Source of the DNA: Pholis gunnellus
Taxonomy: Eukaryota; Chordata; Actinopteri; Perciformes; Pholidae
Length of the DNA: 64,000 nucleotides
Assembly: GCA_910591455.2 (NCBI GenBank)
Contig: OU342820.1
Location: 20,988,128-21,052,127, forward strand
Reading direction: 5' to 3'
The notes beneath the pieces were generated by a model. It was not told the DNA's origin, did not search any database, and saw only the letters and a list, made by a program, of their open reading frames with translations. This document shows positions 11,540 through 34,291 of the stretch, one piece after another (within the stretch, counting starts at the first letter, position 1; each line of letters starts with the position of its first letter). The position numbers were made by a program, and so were the translations under genes.

Positions 11540-13045
11540 CAGTGGCGGGCCGTGGATTTTATACCTGGGCCTTCAGTGCTGTTCTCCACTTCTAATAACC
11601 TCATTATGACGTCACAGCTATGGGTTATTATTTGTTTCGTGTAAAAGCCGCGTATTCACATAACACTGCAACATTTGACAAATAAAATAAAATGTGCAGA
11701 TACATGAATACGAGCATGACGGGACGCTGCGTCATTAACGGACAATGTAGTCCAAATCGATGTAACACAATGACAAACTCACAAGAGCAGTCGCATATAT
11801 TCATATGACAACAAAGCAACAAATCAATCCAGCAGACCTGCAGCGGATCCACGCATTCCACCACACGAGCACGAGCCATTCAAATACTATTCATAAAAAC
11901 GCCACGATAGACAAATGAACAGTAGAGGTAAACAAACGAAGTTCACTTACCAAATGCTGTCTATGCTGACAAAGAGTTTAATCCCAGTACATCAGTTCCA
12001 GTAAGAAGTCCAACCGGATCCGCCGCCGGTCGGTTGTCCGTGGTCCGCCGCTGTTCAGTCGTCGTCTTCGACCGACATTCGGTTGTCTTCCGCTGCCGGT
12101 CGCTTGTCCGTCTTCCGCGGCCGGTCGGTGGTCCGTTTTCCGCCGCAGTTCGGTGGTCGTCTTCGACCGCGTTCGGTGGTCGTCTTCGGCCGTGGACCGG
12201 CGAAGGGCGGGCCGCGGTTGTGAGTTGTAGATCCACTCGAGTCTCTCCAAAAGTACCGACGCTCAGTTAAAATGAAACACATTCCCAGCCATAATATGTG
12301 CAACGCTTCTGACGCTGCATACAAATCCTTTTCCTGGCTGGTCAGGGCTGCTAGCTGTGGGGTCATTTCTTACTGTCCAGTTTGTTCAGAAATGTCCTTC
12401 TTGAGAAAAGCGTTCCCAGTAACTCCGCCACGAAATCCGTTTCTCCTCCTTCAGCCATTTCATATCAAAAAAACAAAGCTAGGTAAAATGTCTTTCAAAT
12501 ATTTCCACTTGAACTCTGTCTGCTACAAAGCTCTGCTAGCAATCATGTTTCGCGGGCACATAGTCACGTATCCGCCCACTGACCAATCACAGCACACTCT
12601 GCACCTTGCTGGCAGAGAGGCATCTGGACTCTGAGCTGACGTAACTAGGCCTGCAAACTGCTCTGGTGGGGCCATGAATCCCAAACTAAAGATCTGATTG
12701 GTTGAATCAACAATATCGTCCCCATTCAATTTAAACTGCACATGGCAGCACTGGGTGAGTCTGCAGGCTGGGGCCTCTCTTCTTACTAGAGACACAGAGG
12801 TGAAATCTGATTGGATAAAAGCTCTACTTAAAACAAGCTGCACTGGAAGCAGAGCAACTGAGGAGCACAGTAGCTGTGCAATGAGAAAATAAGATAATGT
12901 GAAAAATATTTTTATAAATTATAATACATATAAGAAAAAATTAAATGTATTTAAGAAAAAATATTAAATTATAAAATAGCTATAACTTTGTGATTCTGTT
13001 TAGGCCAGCAGAGAAGGCTTTGCAGGCCCTGACGGCCCGCCACTG
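11540..13045. mobile_element. Non-autonomous hAT-like DNA transposon
   Basis: The element starts and ends with a perfect 14-bp terminal inverted repeat, CAGTGGCGGGCCGT, followed inward by imperfect GGGCCT similarity. It is flanked by an exact 8-bp direct duplication, TCAAGCAC (11532-11539 and 13046-13053). Eight-base duplications and CAG-type ends are typical of the hAT superfamily, though Zisupton-type elements also make 8-bp duplications. At 1506 bp with no long transposase frame it must be non-autonomous. The interior carries a very CpG-rich tandem array at about 12006-12205 whose ORFs (Arg/Thr/Pro-rich) are artefacts. Confidence 0.88.
12006..12205. repeat. CpG-rich minisatellite inside the hAT-like element
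   Basis: Imperfect units of roughly 24-33 bases built from CCGCNGCCGGTCGGTGGTCC-like segments alternate with GTCTTCGACCG. The G+C and CpG content is far above the surrounding A+T-rich DNA. Confidence 0.75.
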
Positions 13046-13053
13046 TCAAGCAC

Positions 13054-14249
13054 TGACTCAGCCAATAGCAGGCCTCCAAAGGTGATGCGTCATCATTACA
13101 GCGTAACATCTGTCCTCACAGCTTCATGAACATTTAAACCTCCAGTCATCGTAACAAACGCTGGAAAGCTTCAATATAAGAAAGCGTGCAAGAGGGAGAA
13201 ATAATAGAAATGAAAGAATATCAAAATAATATTCTATTTGGGGTATTGTTTTTTAGTTAAAGAAGTCAATAGTGACCTTTTGATCTGTGGAAGTCCTTTA
13301 AGATAAATTCATGTTTCATTCTTTCCACTTTTCTGCAACACCGGAGTTGAAATGAAACATATTTAGAATCGTTTTTTGCTATTTTTAAATAGTTTTTTTA
13401 AATCATTGAGTTATTATGAAACCAGAATCTTCTCGTTTTTTTGACCGACAGCTTCAGTAAAACAGTTTAAGAGAAAGAAAACTATCAACCTTAAAAGTTC
13501 CAATCAAAACAAAGAACAATAAGGTCTGTTCGAGAGTCACATGACCAATAAAACGAGTCACGATACATCAACACGGAGTCGGACCTGAAGCTGAAACTGA
13601 AACATGTTCGTCATTTATTCTCTGGAGAAACAAGAGACTGAAACAATAAATAAATGCAATAAGTGAGTTTATTTGTAGCTCATATGATGCAGCAGTAAAC
13701 CCAAACCAACATCTCCAAAAGGCACAAAGAACAAACACAACGAGTTCAGCTGCAAAATGTGACTCAATAATGTTAAAAACCTGGAAATCTTTCAAATCAA
13801 TCATTGTTTGTTGAGTTATGAGGAAACTTGAAGCTGTGTCACAAACATAATGCACTTTATTTATTGTGCATGTTATTCTATTGTTTCTACTGTGGACTTG
13901 GTGCATGGACATAATAATCCCACAATGCAATGCATCCAGAGAAAACGTCTATTTCATAGGGAGAAACAATATTCATTTGGAATATTATCTTGAATATTAT
14001 CTTGGTAAATACGAGTGCAGCTCTCTCTTACGTAATATAACATGTGTATTGTGTTTTTTTTAAATATATTTGTATATTTTAATCTTAGATCTTTGTGTTT
14101 TAGATTGAGAGAACAAGAATTGTTTATTGCATGAGGAAATAAAAGCTTTAGTGCTGTAAAATAAGACGAATAGAGACATAAGACAGCCTGAGAAGAAGAA
14201 GAAGAAGAAGAAGAAGAAGCGAACATGACGATGAAGAATCGTTGGCTGC
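13054..14249. other. Intergenic stretch downstream of the secreted-protein gene
   Basis: A+T-rich sequence with no supportable gene. (GAA)n lies at about 14190-14220. An AATAAA for the minus-strand gene, read as TTTATT, occurs at about 14120 (TTGTTTATTGC) and could be its poly(A) signal. Confidence 0.5.
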
Positions 14250-16357
14250 TTAGGAAGTGGCCTTCTTCTTCAGCACCCTCCTGGTCTGTCTGGGGACGGG
14301 GGCCGGGGCCGGAGCCGGGGCCGGGCCGGCGTTGGCGTTGTTGATGCGGTCGCCCTTGACCTCGTCGATGAAGGTTTCTACGGCGGTGAACTTCTCGGTG
14401 AGGTCGCCCAGGTGAGCTTTGAGGTTGTTGAACTCCTTGTAGAGGTCATCTAAAGCCTCGGACAGCGGCTGGATCCTGGACAGGAACACAGAGAGAGACC
14501 AGATCGTTCATCTGGTTTACTTTTCCACATAAATACAATAGTTATGAGTCCTTCAGCTGAGAATAAATTCAGTCTGTTGGGTTCACTCTGTGGCCGATGC
14601 CATCATAAGAAACTGGAGCTGAAACTGCACTTTAAAAGTCAAAATAGAAACGTGGTGTTATTCAGGGTGAAAGAAAAAAACCTGCTGGAGTTTTCCACAA
14701 AGGAAGTCTGGTGTTTCCTGCCTCTCGCCGCAGTTTAGGGGACCAGACGTCGTTACGGTCCGGTGGCTATAAACAGTGGTGCAGCAGCCATGTTTATTGC
14801 ATATTCTCCGCCTTCCTTTATTTGGCTTCTGTACGCTGCTTTTTCTTTTCTCTCTTTTTCATTTGCTCTCATTTCTGTTTTTTTCCTTTTCCGTCTCTGC
14901 TTCACTGTCTTTTCCCAGAACTTTGCTCGGATACATTTCAAATAATAAGCCTGTGATGCGTTATAATGCCGCAACGGAAAGTATCTCGCATCAATGAACT
15001 GTTTCATGTATGTTTCATATTTAGACTGCTTAAGCTGTTGCTGTTTCTTAATAAAAGTCAGGAAGGATCCTCTGGTGCAGTTTGTTTAATTATACACAGC
15101 AACTGTAATTGTCTGTGGAATGATTCTAATAAGTTCATGACTTCTTAGTCAGTCTTCAGTCTCTTATATACGTTATGATATACTGATGGGTTTATCCCTC
15201 TGATAGCTCCTCCCTCTCCCTCCGTACCTGGCGTAGTCGGGCAGGAGAGACTGGTGGTCGTTCTGCAGAAGTCCCTTCATCTGGTTCAGGATGTCGAACC
15301 TCCAGTTGTCCAGGATCTGAGTCAGGTTGGCCACACCGCGCATGTTCACCCTCTCAGCTGGGACAAGAAATCACAATGACAACACAGATCTGGTGACACA
15401 TAGTAAAGCACAAAAGAGGTTCATGATAGAGATCTCTAAAATCAGAGTTTACAGATAAATAGATGTGGTTTTCTGAGTCGTTGGCCAACAAGCTATCCTG
15501 ACATTTACGTATAAGGACGTCTAGTCTCTGCTACAAAGATATAGCAGCTTAATGCTAACGCTAAAGGTCAGTCAGGTGGTGTACCGTTGAAGATTAGCCT
15601 GTTTCAGGGAGCCAAAGTTAATACCAACAGTGCATTAATAACATAAGAGTTATTTGGACTTTAATTGCTCTTGTATAGTTTCTATTTGTACTTCTATTAT
15701 TTTTTATGTTTGATGTACCTCTAATTACTTTTTACTTTTCTTTTATCATATTTTATAATCTGTTTTTGTACCCTGCTTTATGGTCTGTCTGACTCTAAAT
15801 GGTCCATCATTTACTAAATGAACATCATGCTGTATTGAAGAAGACTTGAAACTAGAGATTGAGACCATAAACTCATGTTTACAATGTTTACTGAGGTAAT
15901 AAATCAAGAGAGAAGTAGAGTCATTTTCTCATAGACTTCTATACAACCAGAGGAGTCGCCCCCTGGTGGTCATTAGAGAGAATGCAGCTTTAAGACACTT
16001 CAGCATTGACTTGAACTGGAGGTTGCCGCCTGGTCAGAAGCGGTGGTCCGCAGCTTTTCTGTCCCCCTCATCCGTCTTATAAGACCTCTAATAGAGCTTC
16101 AACACAAAGAGGCATCCACACATCGACAGACAGCTTTGCCTCCACCTCCGAAGCTCTGACATCATCATGATGAGCACTGAACTTGACCTGTGACCCCCCG
16201 GGGTAAACAGAGAGTAATCTGGATGCTCACAGCCATCCCTGTAGTTCCACTCGTCGTTGTTCTTGGTCGTCGACGCCGGGCGTTTCCTCTGGCCGAGGAC
16301 CGTTCCAGCAGCAACGGCCAGTACCAGCAGCAGCAGCACGCTCAGTTTGGGGGCCAT
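14250..16357 (-). CDS. Small secreted coiled-coil protein, unrecognised family
   Basis: Three coding exons on the minus strand: 16231-16357, 15228-15357 and 14250-14475, with GT-AG junctions and continuous frame, giving 160 residues. The N-terminus is a classic signal peptide (MAPKLSVLLLLVLAVAAGTV, cleavage probably after VLG). It is followed by a short basic linker, then a helical region (about residues 45-130) containing NLTQILDNW, DYARIQPLSEALDDL and NNLKAHLGDL with heptad-like leucines. The tail has an (Ala-Pro) repeat, PAPAPAPAP, and a basic end, RRVLKKKATS. NLTQ is an N-glycosylation sequon. A C16-AG|G acceptor at about 16372-16389 suggests an upstream non-coding exon and a 5'UTR intron. 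The architecture implies a secreted or extracellular protein that oligomerises; function unknown. It is transcribed away from ttc30a, about 5 kb away. Confidence 0.8.
15765..16030 (-). repeat. Dispersed repeat family A, near-complete copy
   Basis: Reverse-complement copy of the sequence at 48507-48745. It shares the ACCATAAACTCATGTTTACA block, the TAGACTTCTATACAACCAGA block and GTCGCCCCCTGGTGG. It lies in the first coding intron of the small secreted-protein gene. Position 15955-15969 read on the minus strand matches the CTCF core CCACCAGGGGGCGAC. Confidence 0.8.
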
Positions 16358-16389
16358 GATCGAACCAGCACCTGGGGGGGGGGGGGGGG

Positions 16390-18472
16390 AGCACAGACAC
16401 ACTGTTATTGTTGAAGGTTTAAAAATGTTTAAAGATGGGTGTGGTTACATAACACACACACACACACTTTACGCCCCTGGCCTTAATTTGCGTCGTGGAT
16501 GGAGTGATTCGATGACAAGATGGTCTACTAGTTTATATTTAATTAAATCTCTATGTTTATTGTAAAAGATGTCACTCGTTTTAACCTCTATATTTAGACA
16601 TTTGAATCTCTCTTTTGGAGTTTCAGCCTGGTGTCTAGTTATATTTCTTTGACTTGAGCCACAATTTAAAATCTTCAAACGATTCTGTTTTCATAAATTG
16701 CACCGAAATAACTCGACTTTAATTATTTCTCTCCAGTTTCATATTTTTAATATTTTTCATATAATTCTATCTTATTCTTATCTTGAATTTTACTCTCACG
16801 TTCTATTTAAATGTTTTTGTTTTTTGTCTTCTTAATACCTTTAAATGTCTCGTGTAAAATACGCGCTGAACGGATAAACTATACTTTCCTTTGCTTAATC
16901 ATTTTAAACTTTTAATCTGTTTATTCATTGTCCACCTTGTTTTTGTTGAGCTCTTTGACTCTTTACATAAACTGTGCTACATAATATTGACCAATTGATT
17001 AGACGTAATTGCCGCCGTTTATGTAATGAAGATTGAGTCGGTAGTAGACACCTTTATTATTCCATCTTCATCAAGTCAAATGACTCAGAGGCGAGCTGAG
17101 TAATTATGTTTAGTCATTTTCCTTTTAATACATTAGTATAATGAAATCACGTATGTATGCCACTTATTCTTCAAGTCTCCTCCTCCTCTTGAGTGCTGGA
17201 TGTCCTCTGAGTCTTTATTCTAGTCCATTACTGGTGCTCTGCACAGCCTGAGTCAGCATGCTGCAGGTATCACACTCGTCCTCAGCGCTGCCTTAAAACC
17301 TCACGGCTTTGCCGCCGGCCGTGACTATCAATCCTGATAAAGCCGAAGGAAAAGGAAATCTAAGTTCTCCGAGAACAAACTTCTAAGTCTTCCAGGCGTG
17401 TCGGAGGGTGGAACAGTGGAAGAAGCCCCGAGGCTGAACTCTCAGCTGGAACGAGTCCAGAGCAGCCGTCAGACAGCTGACACACTGAAGTGAACCACAG
17501 AGAGCTGCAGAGACATGCCGAGTGCAAACTACCTCAGATAGTTACTGTTTATTCAGTTACACACACGACTCCAGCAATACACAGAGGCTTCAGTCTGTAC
17601 GGCGATGTTTAAAAGACTTTCACATGTTTGAAAAGTGACATTTATAAATATAAAAACAGCGGTTCTCTGTTTTCTTTAAGAGCTGCTAAAATAAGTTTGT
17701 AGGACGTTTTGCTTTCAAAACTCTTCTGCAGTAGTTTTGTTACGTCATTTAAGTTACGGACGTGAATTTAAATGAGTCCACTTTGACTTGTGGTTTCACA
17801 CGGGACGTGAACAGCGGTCTGCTGCTGAGAGTCCTGTGTTTGTTTCACTTCTTTGTTTCACCCTGACCTCCTCCCTGACTGTTTGTTACACATTCAAAAA
17901 TAAACTTAATCCTGATAAAATAAGTTTCCATCGGAGCGTAATAGACAAAGCAGCTTCGTTGTGCGTCCACCTTCAAAATCCTGGAACTCCACGGCAGCTT
18001 TTTTATTCAAAGTAACTCCAATCTTTCTCCAACCATAACCAAGTGTTTTAGTTGCCCAACCACAACTAGACAAACCAAAAGCCTTGTTACAATCTTTCCC
18101 TAAACTTTAGTTGATTTCATTAATAATATAGAAAGCAAGAACTTTAAAAACGGTAACACAGAATTTAGAAAAACACGCAGCCGCTAAAAATAGTCCCCAA
18201 CAAGTGCACAGAAAAACTACAGGGAGCAGCTGTTTTAGGAAGTTACTGATGACATTCTACATGTGTGCTTGTAAAGACGTCTTCTTCAATAGAACCCAAT
18301 AAGTTCTGAGCTGAGAGACACAGACAGGAAGTCAGACGGTATTCTGAGACGCACTAACACGTTGTTGGTTTTTGATTTTTTTAATGGTTGAACGCAACAT
18401 GAGCTCCAGTTAAACCGGGGTCACCCAAAACTATTCAATCAAACACACATTAACCCCTCTGACCCTACAGGT

Positions 18473-18507
<35 letters not shown>

Positions 18508-19072
18508 CCTAAAAACACACACATAAACAACACACTGTACCAGTGGTTCAGCTCTTTCTCTAATGCAACTTTTCTCAAACGCACAGCTTCTTCTTCTTTT
18601 TTCTTCTTCTTTTTTTTCAAGCAACCAACACCTCATCAGCTGTAACCGGGCTCAATCTGGCAACCAGGAAGTAAGTCTGGCCCCGCGGTGAAAAAAGGCA
18701 CACGGAGGAATTCATCCAATATTTAAACGGCAGATGCCTGATTCAGATTCATGCTCAACATTAAAAAAGAGTCCCATTCGGTTTCATCTCCAGCGTGCAT
18801 TACACTTATAGTGCTCATGCTCTTATGTGCAGCATGAATACACTCATATTTGATCTCAACGCTGCTGCAATATTTAGAGATTTTGTACAATACGCACTTT
18901 TATTCTTACTTTCTTTGTTTTGGTTTTGAACACAAATAAAATCAATCTGAAAACAAAGCAGCACAATCTGGTTATCGATGGTTATCAAACTAACCGCCCC
19001 GGGCTTTTCTTCATCACCTAAGGCTAAAAAAACAAAATGGATATAATCGATATGCAAATGAAAGGCTGCTCT

Positions 19073-19132
<60 letters not shown>

Positions 19133-19445
19133 CTGTGTACCTGTTTGATTCTCAGCTCCTCTTCTGCACAGCTTCTCTACCGTCCCAACAGAAGGTAGTG
19201 ACAAGCAGGAGAGAAGAGCAGACAGAGAGAGAGAGGAAACACACACCCAGGCTGCATATACAAGCATGCATGCACATGCATATCATATACACAAGACACA
19301 CACACACACACACACACACACAGCAGCCACCCTCTCCTCCGTCATTATGAAGGCCTGGTGGTCAAAACAGTGAGGTTTGAGGTTTGAGGCGAAGCTCCAG
19401 CACCTTCGGTTTCATCTGAATTGACCACTGTTTGTGTGTGTGTGT

Positions 19446-19530
<85 letters not shown>

Positions 19531-20307
19531 GTTCTTCTTTCCTGGGATCTGTCTCATTCACGTCCTGAATCCTTCAGAAATGAGATCATTGGTGGTTTTT
19601 ACCATTCTGTGCTTGTGCTCTGGAAGAAAGAAAGGATGAAGGAAAGAAAGAAAGAGAGAAAGAAAGAGAGAGAGAACAGAATATCCCATATTATATAAAG
19701 TTATTACTTGTTTTCGAGTTTATTGCAGGGCAGTTTTATTTCTTTTGGGCAGTTTCACTTCAAAAAGTCTGTTTATTTCACAATATACAGTAAATATGTG
19801 TTCACGTCACATGTCAGTTTAATTAATGGATAAATAAATACATACTTCAATATATAAAAGGACTTCAACTCGTTATCTCTTCCTCATTTCTTTCAAGCCC
19901 TCAAGAAGTTTAATTTTCATATTAAATTCTAAGATCCACCCAAACGTTGTGTTGAATAAATGATAATATTTAGCTTTGAATGAGTTGAATGTGATGCGGC
20001 TGACAGATTTAAAGTCCTCTGCAGCTCTGAGACGATCCAGCTGAGAGATATCCGTCACTTCACAAGTTAGGAAAGTGGATCAAAGGCTTTTAAAAGAAGA
20101 ACCAAACATGAGTCACTCTGAGAACGGAGATCCTCCTCTGAGACGTTTAGATGAATTCAGGCTCTGATCCGCTCTGAGTGTCGGTTCACTTCCGTTCAGC
20201 GGCTTCATTAGTGTAAGACAATGGAGCCAAAACGTCGAGGAATAACGACTATAAAGAACAAAAGATGCAGTTCATACAATGAAGAAATAGAAAACAATGA
20301 ACCCTTG

Positions 20308-20389
<82 letters not shown>

Positions 20390-21173
20390 TTTCATTTGTC
20401 TACTCTGAAAAACAAGACGTTGACCGTGATGATTTCAACTTGCACGGACGTCTAGCATCGACCAACGAGGAAGAAACCGAGAACACATTATGGTCGAGCC
20501 AGCTAGCTTGACCAGCAATGTTTGGCTGCTTATATTCTGACTTTACATTATCTGCACATGTTTCAGTCTGTTCGACTCACCCTGCTGGTGACAGGGGAGC
20601 TCATCGTGTGACCCTCACCACATCATCATATCATACAGTAAACCTGCATTATTGCGGCTTTCAATGGATCATCTGCATGCTTTCAGCTTAAATATATTTA
20701 TCTCAATGGATAATCCCTTAAACTTTCAGCTTACTTGAAAATGGATTTACGTGTAACTCCCCTTTAAATGTGCAGAATGACGTCACAATTAAATACAATG
20801 TTATACCTTAAAGAAGCAACATTTTACAATTAAGATGCTAATTTTAGAATAATTAATAGATGAATAAATGGATTGATTTATATGAGAGGATTTTAATTGT
20901 TTAATTCATTATTTATTCTGCCACTTATAACTGCCTCTCTACTGTTTGTCTTTGAATAAATATATATAATAATAATAACAAATAATAAATATAATATATA
21001 TATAAATATATATATTACACATATATATTTATGTTATTATTGTGTATCTGTGTTGAACTGCTAAATAAAGGTTTGGAGGGAGAAAAAATGAGAGGTTGGC
21101 CAGTTTAACTTCTATCTCCTATATGATTGGCTCTCACACACGTCTGTCAAATGTTCTATGTCCGGTGTGTTCC
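16390..21173. other. Intergenic region rich in (CA/GT)n microsatellites
   Basis: This stretch separates the divergent small secreted-protein gene and ttc30a. No coding gene is supportable. Microsatellites are (CA)n at 18474-18505, 19075-19129 and 19296-19322, (GT)n at 19432-19531 (about 50 units) and 20310-20388 (about 40 units), and GAAA-rich sequence at 19625-19675. ORFs of poly Cys-Val or Thr-His are repeat artefacts. The right end contains the ttc30a promoter. Confidence 0.6.
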
Positions 21174-21186
21174 GTTGCTAAGTGAC
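21174..21186 (+). promoter_or_regulatory. RFX X-box-like element upstream of ttc30a
   Basis: GTTGCTAAGTGAC fits the X-box consensus RYYNYY-N(1-3)-RRNRAC at every position with a one-base spacer. RFX factors drive intraflagellar-transport genes through this site in worms and vertebrates. It lies 118 bases before the ttc30a ATG and just after a CCAAT-type GATTGG (21125-21130). That position is inferred to be the core promoter; no expression evidence is available from sequence. Confidence 0.65.
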
Positions 21187-21304
21187 AGCTCAAGCCATCC
21201 GTCCGTCCGCTAAACAGAAGCTAGCTCGATGCTCTATTTCAGATTTTTGGGAAAGCTCAAAGCTACAAGTAATTTATTCACATAAAAACAGCTGGTCAGA
21301 AGCC

Positions 21305-32734
<11,430 letters not shown>

Positions 32735-32880
32735 CGTCATCACACGGGGGTGACGTCATCACTGACGGCATTTCGTCGATGTCGGACATTTGAACTCGAC
32801 TGGGATCAAGAGACGGTCAACACACATAATAAGGCTGCTGTGCAAGCTTTACATTTCTATGAATCATGACTTCCTCTGAG

Positions 32881-32935
<55 letters not shown>

Positions 32936-34291
32936 ACAGGGGAAGCTTTTATTTTGAAGTGGAGCTTCAGGACATCTTACATAATCAGTTTGTGTTGTTT
33001 CTCTCCTCTTCACTTCACAGACTCTTTAACGTTCAGTCGTGTAACTAATCAGAGGACTTAACATTTATCATCACTTCTGTTCTCTTCTAGAGGATAACGT
33101 GTGTAAATACAGCAGACTTCAGAGTTTTACTGGTTGTTTATTGATGCTAATATGAAATACATGAGATTTGTATGTGACATTCATAGTTCATGCATAGTTC
33201 CTCTTTGGTCTTTGTACAGCGGCCTCCTCTCTTGTGTCTTTATATTTAGTAGATAAACACAAGTTAAAGGAAATAAAGACGTTATTTTTGTCTTAATATG
33301 ATGTTTTAGTTTTTAGATAAATATAATGATGCTTTTAATGGTTAATGTCATGAACCTGTTTTTAAGCCTTTTCACAGACGTCCTGTAAGAACCTCTAACG
33401 ACGCTGAACACTGATTATACGACTACATGTTATATTATTGGGGAGCCGAGGGACGATATTCAGAGAAAAGACTCTTTCAAAGAATAAAGTTGTGAATTTA
33501 CAAGACCAAAACTAACAAATTGACTAAATTCGCGCTTCATTTTTTAAGGTTTGATACGTCCTCCAGACTTTAAGGTGAACTGGGGCCGAGTCAGAAGAAA
33601 ACAGGATGATTTGAGGGTTTTTTCCGTATATGTTTACGACTTTAATCTCTTAAATTCTCTGAATATTACCGCCTTCTGTTGGCTAAGTTAGTTTTTTTCT
33701 CTTTTTTTTTAACCTACAATGGCCTCAAGACACCGTCTTGAATTCTGATCTCTCTCCTCTGTGAATCCTCACCGAGCAGACTCCAATATCAAATTATTTT
33801 ACCTCAAATTCAGACAAAAACTACCGACCAGGAGATGAAATCAGTTACCGATGTCACTGACTATCCCTTCAACCATTACTCCGATAAACCATGTGGCAAA
33901 AAGCTGAAGATGAAGCGCTGGTTTACCCTAATTCATTTATGAAGACGTAATAGATTGTGTAGCTGGATTACTGAACCACCGGTCAAATAACGGACTGTAT
34001 CTGGAGACGACAGCAGCGTCACGGAGTTAATAATCTGCTGGATTTGAGCACCACTACTGTCCTTGTTTGGGATTACTCGATCCACAGCTGTAGGTCAGAT
34101 TTCACACCTGAGGATATAAATCAAATTATAGAATAATAGATTACAGAATGAAAAAGAGATAAAGGTTTATATTTTGTACCAAACAGCAACACCCCAGCGT
34201 TTTAAGCATCGTGTTCATGAAGCAACATGTTGTGTCGGAGGTCCAGCCGTCTCTACCACCATCTGCAGCGCTTTAAGGGGGGGGGGGGGGT
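32735..34291. other. Convergent intergenic region between ttc30a and C16orf89
   Basis: The 3' ends of ttc30a (plus) and the C16orf89 homologue (minus) face each other here. It holds (CA)n at 32882-32935 and a poly(A) signal for ttc30a at 33272-33277. No additional gene is supportable; poly-G at 34277-34290 abuts the C16orf89 stop codon. Confidence 0.65.
33272..33277 (+). terminator. Probable ttc30a poly(A) signal
   Basis: AATAAA lies 538 bases after the stop codon, followed about 20-40 bases later by T-rich sequence. It is the first AATAAA I find downstream, so a 3'UTR of roughly 560 bases is inferred. Confidence 0.6.

Noticed and set aside
11961..12366. Arg/Pro/Thr-rich ORFs in both strands within the hAT-like element
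   Set aside because: They follow the CpG-rich tandem array, appear in several frames at once, and show no transposase features.
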